Assembly (NCBI RefSeq): GCF_025502585.1
Contig: NZ_CP106679.1
Location: 2,325,501-2,389,500, forward strand
Length of the DNA: 64,000 bases
Direction: 5' to 3'
DNA from: Reichenbachiella agarivorans
GTDB taxonomy: Bacteria; Bacteroidota; Bacteroidia; Cytophagales; Cyclobacteriaceae
Positions 53,443-61,958 of the stretch are shown here, piece after piece. The number at the start of each line of letters is the position of its first letter. Within the stretch, counting starts at the first letter, position 1. A program made the translations under genes and the position numbers. The notes under the pieces are model-generated. The model made no database searches and was not told the DNA's origin. It saw nothing but the letters and a program-made list of their open reading frames with translations.

Positions 53443-54279
53443 ATGAAAATCACACCTCTAGAAATTAGGCAAAAATCTTTTGAAAAGGCCTTTCGCGGTA
53501 TCAACAAAGAAGAAGTTCATGCGTTTTTATTGTCCCTGTCTCACGAATGGGAGCGCTTGCTCGATGAAAAAAAGGGACTTAGTACACAAGTAGAAAAGCT
53601 GGAAAAGGAGGTTCAAAAACTGCGAGAGGTAGAAAATACCTTATTCAAAACCCTCAAAACCGCAGAAGATACTGGCGCTAGTGTGGTGGATCAGGCCAAC
53701 AAAATGGCTGAACTACACATGAGAGAGACGCAGATCAATGCAGAAGCCTTGATGAATGATGCCAAAAACAAAGCCAGAGCCATGATAGACAGAGCCGAGG
53801 ATCAGGCCAAAGAAATCATCAATGAAATGACCAATGAGGTCAAAGAACTAGAGGAAGACTACCGAATCATCGAGAACCAAAGAGACAATGTGATTTCTCA
53901 ACTCCGAGTTTTGTCTGGCGATATGATGAACAAGGTCGAAAAAATCAAGCATCAAGAATCAGGCATAGAAACACACTTGAAGAAGGTGAAGCGCATGCTT
54001 CGTGAAACCAGTGAGCGTGTAGAGCACAAAGCTGAGTCTATCAATTTTGATTCAGAAGAATTTGCCAAGCCGACACCAGTGGTGGTCCCCAAGGCAAAAT
54101 TGGAAGTAGCCACGGATGAATTTGGGATTTCTGAGAATGACAAACGTCAAGTGAAGAAGAATTACATCATGGATAGCAATCCTATCTCACGAGAGCCAGC
54201 GACCAAACCCAAAGCACTTTCTGTAGAGAAGAAAGTCTCCAACAAAGACCTGTCTTTTTTTGATCAGTTAGAAGATTAA
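53443..54279 (+). CDS. DivIVA-domain coiled-coil protein
   Basis: A 278-residue cytoplasmic protein. The DivIVA/GpsB-like N-terminal domain is residues 1-60 (MKITPLEIRQKSFEKAFRGI, then VHAFLLSLSHEWERLL). A long coiled coil covers about 35-200 (DRAEDQAKEIINEMTNEVKE). The last 80 residues look unstructured. In Gram-positive bacteria such proteins mark curved membranes and organise growth or division; the role in Bacteroidota is not defined. folB follows after 4 bases. There is no obvious division gene immediately adjacent. Confidence 0.88.
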   Translation: MKITPLEIRQKSFEKAFRGINKEEVHAFLLSLSHEWERLLDEKKGLSTQVEKLEKEVQKLREVENTLFKTLKTAEDTGASVVDQANKMAELHMRETQINAEALMNDAKNKARAMIDRAEDQAKEIINEMTNEVKELEEDYRIIENQRDNVISQLRVLSGDMMNKVEKIKHQESGIETHLKKVKRMLRETSERVEHKAESINFDSEEFAKPTPVVVPKAKLEVATDEFGISENDKRQVKKNYIMDSNPISREPATKPKALSVEKKVSNKDLSFFDQLED

Positions 54280-54283
54280 TCAC

Positions 54284-54637
54284 ATGCTAGTAAAGCTGGA
54301 AGGCCTAGATTTCTTTTCACATCATGGGTTCTATGATCAGGAGAGAGAAATTGGAAACAAGTACACCATCGATGTAGAAGTAGAGTTGGCTGATCCCATC
54401 GAGATCAATGATGACAATCTTTATGCTACGGTAAACTATGAGGTGATCTATAGTATCGTTGACGAGGTAATGAAGATTTCTACCAAACTATTGGAGACCC
54501 TGGCCATTACTATCAATCAAAGAGTCATTCGCAGTTTTCCTGCGATTATTTCTGTACAAACGACAGTCAGCAAACACAATCCCCCCATCAAAGGCGTTTG
54601 TCACAAGGCTTCTGTGACATTGAAGACTGTGCTTTAA
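54284..54637 (+). CDS. folB: Dihydroneopterin aldolase
   Basis: Cleaves dihydroneopterin to 6-hydroxymethyl-dihydropterin and glycolaldehyde in folate synthesis. A 117-residue tunnelling-fold enzyme with the N-terminal LVKLEGLDFFSHHGFYDQER (catalytic region), the VNYEVIYSIVDEV helix with Glu/Tyr, LLETLAITI and the late VSKHNPPIKG with catalytic-type Lys. Full length. Four bases after the DivIVA-like gene, hence probably co-transcribed. Confidence 0.95.
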   Translation: MLVKLEGLDFFSHHGFYDQEREIGNKYTIDVEVELADPIEINDDNLYATVNYEVIYSIVDEVMKISTKLLETLAITINQRVIRSFPAIISVQTTVSKHNPPIKGVCHKASVTLKTVL

Positions 54638-54649
54638 ATCAACTTTGAC

Positions 54650-54958
54650 TCAAGACACTTTCTCTCCGGGTTTGATAAAGCTAAAGCCACGGGCGTCTGA
54701 CTCTTCTATAAAATCCACTTCTAGACCTATCAAATACATGACGTGCTTTTTGTCAATCACGATGGGAATGTCTTGTTGTGAGTAGGTGATGTCACCATCG
54801 TTGGCCTTGTCAAATCCTATGACATAGCCTAGAGCTCCACAACCACCTCCTTTGATTCCTATCCTCAACGAGTAATCTTTGGGAATTCCCTTGTTGTCCA
54901 TAATATTGCGGACTTCTGCGATGGCTTTGGTGGTAATGTTGACGGGTTCGATATCCAT
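54650..54958 (-). CDS. HesB/IscA-like protein lacking the C-terminal CxC
   Basis: A 102-residue iron-sulfur cluster assembly accessory-type protein. The HesB/IscA fold is recognised by ITTKAIAEVRNIM, LRIGIKGGGCGALGYVIGFD (first conserved Cys near residue 40), FIEESDARGFSFIKPG. The usual C-terminal CGCG motif is missing: the protein stops soon after FIKPGEKVS. Members without it exist in Bacteroidota; such a protein cannot bind a cluster in the classic three-Cys way. Convergent with folB. Confidence 0.88.
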   Translation of the reverse strand: MDIEPVNITTKAIAEVRNIMDNKGIPKDYSLRIGIKGGGCGALGYVIGFDKANDGDITYSQQDIPIVIDKKHVMYLIGLEVDFIEESDARGFSFIKPGEKVS

Positions 54959-55164
54959 GAATTGATTTGCTACGTTGCTAATGCAAAATTACTTATTTTT
55001 GATTTACACTTTAACCTGAATGATGCAATTCAGGCGTTAATGGTTATTTGATACATGGTTAATGGTATTGAAATCAATGATTTGAACATTCAATCCAACT
55101 ATTTGTGATAACCATTCATTATTCACACTTGAATGAAACCATTCAGGTATAAACGAAACTTTAG

Positions 55165-55686
55165 TTGGAAGCACTCATTGAATTTGGAAAAATAATCCTC
55201 CCTGCAGGATTGGTATTGTACGCCATGTATTTGGTCGCGCGTATGTTTATCAGAAAAGAATTTGACAGCAAGCTGATAGAGATCAAACTCAAGAATACAG
55301 AGATTGTTTTGCCGCTCAGATTGCAAGCCTATGAACGCATTTGTTTGTATCTCGAAAGGATCACCCCTAAAAACCTGATCGTCAGATTGAATGTTGGAGG
55401 GATGACAGCTATTGAATTTCAGCATGTGCTATTGCATGAGGTGAGAGAAGAATTCTCTCACAACCTATCACAGCAGGTGTACATGAGTGTACCTGCATGG
55501 GAAGTGGTCAAAAATGCCATGGATGAGATCGTTATGATCATCAATGAGGCTGCTGGGACGCTGGGCCAGGATGCCCAAAGCATAGATTTGGCAAGGAAAG
55601 TGTTTGAAAGAGTCATGGCTCAGGAATCTTTGCAGGTAGATCGTGCGTTAGTCTTTGTGAAGGAAGAAATCCAAAAGAATTTTTAA
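55165..55686 (+). CDS. Membrane-anchored protein of unknown function
   Basis: A 173-residue protein with one N-terminal hydrophobic segment (about residues 9-29), then a helical soluble domain (LRLQAYERICLYLERITPKN, EFQHVLLHEVREEFSHN, VPAWEVVKNAMDEIVMIINE). The start is TTG at 55165; a TAG codon lies immediately before it in frame, so no earlier start exists. The ATG codons further in would cut the membrane segment. The family is uncharacterised (a DUF seen in Bacteroidota). Eleven bases before the YkvA gene, so co-transcribed. Confidence 0.75.
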   Translation: MEALIEFGKIILPAGLVLYAMYLVARMFIRKEFDSKLIEIKLKNTEIVLPLRLQAYERICLYLERITPKNLIVRLNVGGMTAIEFQHVLLHEVREEFSHNLSQQVYMSVPAWEVVKNAMDEIVMIINEAAGTLGQDAQSIDLARKVFERVMAQESLQVDRALVFVKEEIQKNF

Positions 55687-55696
55687 CTCCAATGTT

Positions 55697-56110
55697 ATGA
55701 ACAAGGAAAAGGTATTTAAAAAGTATAAGGAAAAAGCAGAAGGCTTGTTGAGCGATAATCACAGGGTGAGCAACTTGATAAGTTCGGCTACCGAGAAACT
55801 CAAAGGAATCATGAGTAGCAACGAACAGCTCAAGGATTTCTCTTACAAGGTGATGGTAGTCTTGAGAATGCTCAAAGCGCAGGTCACTGGAGAATACCGC
55901 GAAATTCCTTGGAGAACACTCTTGTTGTCCGCTGGAGCGATGTTGTATTTTATTACACCACTGGATGTGATCCCTGACTTCATTCCAGCATTGGGATTGA
56001 CTGATGATATTGCCATTCTTTTTTGGGTGTACAACAGCGTCAAGGAGGACATTGAGCGATTTGAAATGTGGGAAAATACGCTTGAATTGGAGGTAGAGGA
56101 TGAATCCTAA
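55697..56110 (+). CDS. YkvA family protein (DUF1232)
   Basis: A 137-residue protein with the DUF1232 core WRTLLLSAGAMLYFITPLDV followed by IPDFIPALGLTDDIAILFW: two hydrophobic stretches with the conserved DxIPDxIPxxGxxDD signature. YkvA-type proteins are small membrane-associated proteins of unknown function. N-terminal 75 residues are basic and helical. Its last 11 bases overlap the next small gene, so translation of the two is probably coupled. Confidence 0.9.
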   Translation: MNKEKVFKKYKEKAEGLLSDNHRVSNLISSATEKLKGIMSSNEQLKDFSYKVMVVLRMLKAQVTGEYREIPWRTLLLSAGAMLYFITPLDVIPDFIPALGLTDDIAILFWVYNSVKEDIERFEMWENTLELEVEDES

Positions 56111-56279
56111 GAAGTTGCAGAAAATCGGGGTATTGGGAGGATTTCTCCTTTTATTCCTCGGGACAGCCGAATTTTTGAGGTCTTACAAGCTCGGTGAACC
56201 TAAGTGGAATTACCTGGTGATGGTATTTGGAATGGCCATTGTGCTTACCACCACTCTTTTCAGAAAAAGAAGAACCTAA
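56100..56279 (+). CDS. Small two-TM membrane protein, 59 residues
   Basis: ATG at 56100, TAA at 56277-56279. The start overlaps the end of the YkvA gene by 11 bases in another frame. Two hydrophobic segments (about residues 10-22 and 38-54), a basic N terminus (MNPKKLQKIG) and a basic C terminus (FRKRRT). Composition and overlap support a real gene. No family recognised. Confidence 0.65.
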   Translation: MNPKKLQKIGVLGGFLLLFLGTAEFLRSYKLGEPKWNYLVMVFGMAIVLTTTLFRKRRT

Positions 56280-56354
56280 TTCTAGGTCGAAGACTCCCTT
56301 ATTTTCTTAATTTTACCGCTTTGTTTTATCCAAAGCTAAATTGCTTATTTATAA

Positions 56355-58770
56355 ATGAAGATTTCACTTAATTGGTTAAAGGAATACATAGATCTGGAAG
56401 AAGGGATTGAGAAAATCTCACAAACTCTGACCAGTACGGGATTGGAAGTAGAAGGCTATGAAGAAGTAGAAGAAATCGAAGGAAGCTTAGCTGGTCTGGT
56501 GATAGGAGAAGTAATGACCTGTCAACCACATCCAGACGCTGATAAATTGAGCTTGACGACTGTGGACATAGGAGCGGATGAATTATCACCCATTGTTTGC
56601 GGCGCACCCAATGTCGCAGCAGGACAAAAGGTAGTGGTAGCGACAGTAGGAGCCACCCTGTATCCAGTGGGAGGAGAATCTTTTCAAAATCAAAAAGGCC
56701 AAAATCAGGGGGGCAGAATCGCTTGGGATGATTTGTGCTGAAGACGAGATAGGTTTAGGTAGCTCGCACGATGGTATCATGATATTGGATACGGATTTGC
56801 CAAACGGTACGCCAGCGGCAGATTATTTTAAGCCAAGTATAGATACAGTCATTGAGATAGGTCTTACGCCCAACAGAGCAGATGCTGCTTCGCATTTTGG
56901 GGTGGCTCGTGACTTGAAAGCCGCCTTTGGTCGTGCTGTCAAGTTCCCAGATTTGTCGGGTTTCAAGGTAGATAATAGCTCTCGCCCTGTACAAGTCGTC
57001 GTGGAGAATTTGGATGCGTGTCCTAGATACGCTGGATTGACGATGACGAATATCAAAGTTGAGGATTCTCCAAAGTGGCTCAAGGCAAAGTTGAATAGCA
57101 TAGGTCTAGCACCTATCAACAATGTGGTGGATGTGACCAATTTCGTGTTGCACTCGCTTGGGCAACCGATGCATGCTTTTGATTTGAGTGAGATCAAAGG
57201 AGACAAAGTGGTAGTTAAGACCTTGGCAGAAGGAACTACGTTTGTCACTTTGGATGAGAAAGAAAGAAAACTGTCAGCCAAAGATTTGATGATATGCAAT
57301 GAATCAGAAGGGATGTGCATTGCTGGGGTTTTCGGTGGAGTAAAATCTGGTGTAAAGGATACTACTACAGAGATATTTCTGGAGTCAGCATATTTCTCGT
57401 CAGATTATGTGCGCAACACTGCGACGAGACATGGCTTGAAGACCGATGCATCATTTAGATTTGAGCGAGGAACTGATCCGAGGATGGTCATCGATGCTTT
57501 GAAATGGGCCGCTCTGTTGATCAAGGAATTGACAGGAGGCCAGATCAGCTCGGAGATAGTTGATATTTACCCAACTGAAATCAAAGATCAGCAAGTAAAG
57601 ATGTCATACAAGAATATCGATCGACTCATAGGCGTGCAATTGCCCAAGGAGACTATCAAGACCATTTTGGAGGACTTGGATATTCAGGTGACAGAAGCTA
57701 CCGAAGCAGGATTTGTGGCGGTAGTGCCTCCTTATCGATTTGATGTTACAAGAGAAGCTGATGTGATCGAGGAGATTTTGCGTATCTATGGCTACAACAA
57801 TGTAGAGCTAGAGGAGTACTCCTCAGCTGGATATTTGGCTAATTTTCCCACACCAGACAAAGATAAAATACAAGAGAAGGCAGGTTTGTACCTGTCAGCA
57901 TTGGGGATGAACGAGATCATGAGCAACTCTCTATCCAATCCTGACTACTATGTCAAGGCGGGATTGTGGTCGATGGATGAAAATGTAGCAGTCCTCAATA
58001 AATTGAGTGAAGAGTTGGGTGTGATGCGTCAGACCTTGGTCTTTTCTGGTTTAGAGTCGCTCAAACACAATATCAACAGAAAGCAACCCAATCTTAAGTT
58101 TTTCGAATTCGGAAAAATCTATCAAAAAAAAGGAGATAAGTACAAAGAGCAGGAACAATTGGCTTTGTTTTTCACAGGACAACAATCAGAGGAAAGCTGG
58201 AGTGTAAATAAAAAGTCGGTTGATTTTCATGACATGTCTGCTGTGGTTCATAAATTATTAGATAAATTTAGTGTGACAGCTGTGGATTCTGTACCGACTG
58301 AAAATCAAGTGTTTGAGTACGGTCTTGATTTGAGCGTCGATGGCAAACTGTTGATGTCTTTTGGGAAACTCAAAAGTAAACTCTGCAAGATTGTGGGTGT
58401 GAGTCAGGAAGTGTTTTATGCAGAGGTACAGTGGGCAGCGTTGCTCAAGCAGTACGGAAAAAGCACACTTTACAAGGAGGTATCCAAGTTTCCAGAGGTG
58501 AGGAGAGATTTGTCACTGGTGATTGATAAAAAAGTTCAATTCAGCGAAATCATGAGTATTGCTCAAAAGGAGAGCAAACGACTGGTGAAACGAATCAATG
58601 TATTCAGCGTGTACGAAGGGGAGAATTTAGGAGAAGGAAAGAAATCTTATGCATTGAGTTTTATCCTCCAAGATGAAAACAAAACCTTGAATGACAAGTT
58701 GATTGACAAAACCATGCAAGCATTGATGAGTGGTTTTGAAAACGAATTGAATGCGATAATTAGAAAGTAA
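56355..58770 (+). CDS. pheT: Phenylalanyl-tRNA synthetase beta, apparent 1-nt insertion
   Basis: Charges tRNA-Phe together with PheS; essential. The gene appears as two frames: 56355-56741 (tRNA-binding EMAP-like start, MKISLNWLKEYIDLEEG to VATVGATLYPV) and 56728-58770 (GMICAEDEIGLG, B3/B4 and FDX-ACB domains, ending NELNAIIRK). An extra T in TTTT at 56681-56684 explains it: with TTT the reading becomes SFKIKKAKIRGAESLGMICAEDE, which is the family sequence (quoted in parts), giving an 804-residue protein of normal length. A sequencing error or a recent indel is the likely cause, since PheT cannot be lost. Confidence is in the identity. Confidence 0.95.
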
Positions 58771-58771
58771 A

Positions 58772-59068
58772 ATGGCAGATAACCTCTTAAGATCAGAGCT
58801 CAATCAGCTCGAAAGAAAATTGATTTTGTTGTTGAATGACTTCAAGAAAAAGGATTCAGAATTAGAGGTTTTGAAGGCTGAAAATTATAAATTGAAAGAA
58901 GTTTTGGAGGAAAAGAACCGACAAATCGAAGGCTTTCAAAATAAAGATAAAATTAGTAAAATTGTGAATGGCATGGTAGTGGACGAAAGGGACACTGAAG
59001 CGTTAGGCAACTTGCTAAATGAGTATATAATTGAAGTTGATAAGTGTATTGCTCAATTGAGCGAATAA
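58772..59068 (+). CDS. Small coiled-coil protein upstream of zapA
   Basis: A 98-residue cytoplasmic protein with a predicted coiled coil from residues 5 to 56 (LRSELNQLERKLILLLNDFK, DSELEVLKAENYKLKEVL) and a helical C-terminal part. Size and form resemble ZapB-type division proteins, and zapA follows 9 bases later. A ZapB-like role is an inference. It starts one base after pheT, so it is in the pheT-zapA transcript. Confidence 0.75.
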   Translation: MADNLLRSELNQLERKLILLLNDFKKKDSELEVLKAENYKLKEVLEEKNRQIEGFQNKDKISKIVNGMVVDERDTEALGNLLNEYIIEVDKCIAQLSE

Positions 59069-59077
59069 AAGATCTCA

Positions 59078-59362
59078 ATGGGAGAATTATCAATAAAAAT
59101 AAAGATTGGAAACAGAGAATACCCAATGAAGGTGCCGGCTCAAGAAGAGGCGACAATACGTGCTGCGGGTAAGAAAATAAATGAAAAGTTAAAGTTTTAT
59201 CAAGAGCAGTTTCATATTGATGACAAGCAAGATTTGCTGGCAATGGTAGCGATCGATAGTTATGTACAGCTACTGCAGTCATCGGAGACACGACAGATTA
59301 TTGATGAAACTGCTATGGAACAAATAAGCAAACTGAACCAACTGATCTCTGAATCTCTCTAA
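59078..59362 (+). CDS. zapA: Cell division protein ZapA
   Basis: A 94-residue FtsZ-ring-associated protein. The N-terminal beta-containing domain (LSIKIKIGNREYPMKVPAQE, AAGKKINEKLKFY) and the C-terminal coiled-coil helix (TAMEQISKLNQLISESL) fit ZapA. It bundles FtsZ filaments. The gene follows a small coiled-coil gene and precedes rny by 58 bases, all on the same strand. Confidence 0.9.
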   Translation: MGELSIKIKIGNREYPMKVPAQEEATIRAAGKKINEKLKFYQEQFHIDDKQDLLAMVAIDSYVQLLQSSETRQIIDETAMEQISKLNQLISESL

Positions 59363-59420
59363 TTATATTCATCAGAATAGAGTCTAATTGACCTTGCCAT
59401 GATCATCATATATATACATC

Positions 59421-60983
59421 ATGGAAAGTACAATTTATATTATCATCGCGATTGCTGGGATATCCATTGGATTTGCAATCAATAAAATTTTGGTCAAAAG
59501 GGCTGAAGGCAAAAAGATCAACGAAGCAGAAAGTAGAGCAGAAATCATCTTGAAGGAAGCCACTATTGATGCGGAAAATATCAAAAAGGAACGGATCATT
59601 GAGGCAAAGGAGAAGTTCCTGAAAATGAAGTCTGAGTTCGAGGAAGAATCGAATCGCAAAAAGAATCAAATCATTGCCAACGAAAACAAGGTCAAGCAAC
59701 GGGAAAGTCAACTGTCCAAACAGTTTGAACAAAACAAACGAGCAGAGGCCGAACTAGAGAGTCAAAAGGAGAATCTAGAGGCACAATTGGAGATTCTGAA
59801 GCGTCGCAAAGAAGAACTGGACAAAAAGCAAGAAGAGCAAACCATGGCATTGGAGAAGATTTCTAATCTATCTGCTAGTGAAGCCATCGAGCAGCTCAAA
59901 GAGACACTCAAAGATGAGGCGCGAACCAAAGCATCATCTCATATCAAGGACATCATAGAGGAGGCAAAACTCACCGCTACCAAGGAAGCGAAGAAGATTG
60001 TCATTCAAACAATTCAACGTACAGCGACTGAGCATGCGATAGAGAATTGCGTATCTATCTTCAACATTGAGAGTGATGATGTCAAAGGAAAAATCATCGG
60101 TAGAGAAGGACGAAATATTCGTGCTTTGGAAGCCGCTACGGGTGTAGAAATCATAGTGGATGATACACCAGAGGCGATTATTATTTCAGGTTTTGATCCG
60201 GTCAGAAGAGAAGTGGCAAGACTGTCTCTACACAGGCTGGTGACGGACGGTAGAATTCACCCTGCACGTATCGAAGAGATTGTGGCCAAGACGACCAAAA
60301 ACATCGAAGAAGAAATCGTAGAGATCGGAGAAAGAACGGTGATTGATCTTGGAATCCACGGACTGCATCCTGAGTTGATCAAGATGGTAGGAAGAATGAG
60401 ATTCAGATCGTCATATGGTCAGAACCTGCTCCAACACTCTAGAGAGGTGGCCAAGCTTTGTGCGACACTCGCCGCAGAACTAGGCTTGAATGCAAAACTT
60501 GCTAAGAGAGCAGGATTGCTACATGATATTGGGAAAGTTTGGCCAGAGGAGCCAGAGCAACCACATGCTATCCTCGGGATGGAGTTGGCGATGAAATACA
60601 AGGAAAACAAAGAGGTATGCAATGCGATAGGTGCTCACCATGATGAGATTGAGATGACGTCTCTGATATCTCCGATTGTACAGACCTGTGATGCGATTTC
60701 TGGATCTAGACCTGGAGCCAGACGTGAGGTGATGGAGTCATACATCAAGCGATTGAAGGATCTAGAGGCCTTGGCACTTGGGTTCGAAGGGGTGCACAAA
60801 TGCTATGCAATCCAGGCTGGACGTGAATTGCGTGTACTGGTAGACGCAGACAATGTATCCGATAAGCAAGCGAGCGATTTGTCTTTTGGGATTTCATCCA
60901 AAATAGAAAATGATATGCAGTACCCAGGTCAGATCAAGGTGACGGTCATCCGTGAGATGCGATCAATCAGTTACGCAAAGTAA
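59421..60983 (+). CDS. rny: Ribonuclease Y
   Basis: A 520-residue membrane-anchored endoribonuclease that starts mRNA decay. N-terminal transmembrane helix ([20 protein letters not shown], residues 5-24), long coiled coil (25-200), KH domain ([22 protein letters not shown]), then the HD domain with metal-binding HDIGKV (near 368) and HDEIEM. Full length. A terminator follows. Confidence 0.96.
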   Translation: MESTIYIIIAIAGISIGFAINKILVKRAEGKKINEAESRAEIILKEATIDAENIKKERIIEAKEKFLKMKSEFEEESNRKKNQIIANENKVKQRESQLSKQFEQNKRAEAELESQKENLEAQLEILKRRKEELDKKQEEQTMALEKISNLSASEAIEQLKETLKDEARTKASSHIKDIIEEAKLTATKEAKKIVIQTIQRTATEHAIENCVSIFNIESDDVKGKIIGREGRNIRALEAATGVEIIVDDTPEAIIISGFDPVRREVARLSLHRLVTDGRIHPARIEEIVAKTTKNIEEEIVEIGERTVIDLGIHGLHPELIKMVGRMRFRSSYGQNLLQHSREVAKLCATLAAELGLNAKLAKRAGLLHDIGKVWPEEPEQPHAILGMELAMKYKENKEVCNAIGAHHDEIEMTSLISPIVQTCDAISGSRPGARREVMESYIKRLKDLEALALGFEGVHKCYAIQAGRELRVLVDADNVSDKQASDLSFGISSKIENDMQYPGQIKVTVIREMRSISYAK

Positions 60984-61005
60984 AATCGCAAAAAGTATGA
61001 ATATA

Positions 61006-61040
61006 AATCCCTTCTTGACTAGTGTGAGAAGGGATTTTTT
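61006..61040 (+). terminator. rny terminator
   Basis: An 11-bp perfect stem (AAATCCCTTCT and complement), 10-nt loop and T6 tail. Confidence 0.88.
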
Positions 61041-61069
61041 GTTTGACCATTGCCGTAGTAGTTAATTGC

Positions 61070-61077
61070 TAACTTTG
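61070..61077 (+). promoter_or_regulatory. -7 box (TAACTTTG) of the PhzF-like gene
   Basis: TAACTTTG matches TAnnTTTG and ends 14 bases before the ATG at 61092, again predicting a very short leader. Confidence 0.6.
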
Positions 61078-61091
61078 ATTAAATTACAGAA

Positions 61092-61898
61092 ATGGGAATT
61101 AAAACTTATACTGTGGATGCGTTTACGGATCAGCCATTTACGGGCAACCCCGCAGCGATTTGTCTCCTGGAAGAACCATTGACGGAGGAGCTCATGCAGC
61201 AGATTGCTGTTGAGTACAATCTCTCCGAGACAGGTTTTATAATTAGGAAATCAGAAAATCATTTTGGTGTCAGGTACTTTTCTCCACGACAAGAAATTCC
61301 GCTCTGTGGACACGCCACTCTGTCTGCTGCCAAAATACTCTTCATGCTCGATGTGCAAATGAACCAGGTGATCTTCGATACGATTGGAGGGCTTAGGCTA
61401 TATTGTGAGAGGAGAGGAGATCAAATCATGATGAAGTTCCCGTTGTATGACTCTGTTGCGATCGATCTGCCTGAGCCCATGATGCAAGCTTTGGGAATCG
61501 ACAAGGCAATCGCTAGTCGATTGGCAAAGGATACAAAAATGCTGCTTTTAGAGATTGAGAGTGAAGCTGTTCTGCGAACAATTAAGCCAGATTTTAAAGC
61601 CTTGGTCAATAGCTACACCGGCATTGATGGGGTAATAGTGACTGCCAAGAGCGAGAGTGATTATGATTTTGTGTCACGGTATTTCTGGCCATGGGCTGGT
61701 AGTGATGAGGATCCCGTGACGGGAGCTGCCCATACGGTATTGGCTAAATACTGGTCAGACAAGTTGGGTAAGTCGCAGCTTCATGCCTACCAAGTTTCGC
61801 AAAGAGGAGGATTTATGTTTCTTGAGCTGGATGAGAAGGGGCATCTTGAGATCACCAGCTCTGCTGTAATAATGATGACGGGTGATCTTAGGATTTAA
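61092..61898 (+). CDS. PhzF family isomerase/epimerase-like protein
   Basis: A 268-residue PhzF-like protein (diaminopimelate-epimerase fold). N terminus YTVDAFTDQPFTGNPAAICLLE, the catalytic-type Glu in YNLSETGFI, LCGHATLSAAKIL, and late DEDPVTGAAHTVL are all family motifs. PhzF acts in phenazine synthesis, but most homologues, like this one with no phz neighbours, have unknown substrates. Do not read phenazine production from it. Own promoter; the S9 peptidase follows 60 bases later. Confidence 0.92.
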   Translation: MGIKTYTVDAFTDQPFTGNPAAICLLEEPLTEELMQQIAVEYNLSETGFIIRKSENHFGVRYFSPRQEIPLCGHATLSAAKILFMLDVQMNQVIFDTIGGLRLYCERRGDQIMMKFPLYDSVAIDLPEPMMQALGIDKAIASRLAKDTKMLLLEIESEAVLRTIKPDFKALVNSYTGIDGVIVTAKSESDYDFVSRYFWPWAGSDEDPVTGAAHTVLAKYWSDKLGKSQLHAYQVSQRGGFMFLELDEKGHLEITSSAVIMMTGDLRI

Positions 61899-61958
61899 AC
61901 TGGACATAGCCCTGACATTTTTGTATATTGCCTGCAAGCATTACAGATACATTCAACC

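Noticed and set aside
61092-61898. Part of a phenazine pathway
   Set aside because: No other phz genes nearby; PhzF homologues are common without phenazine production.
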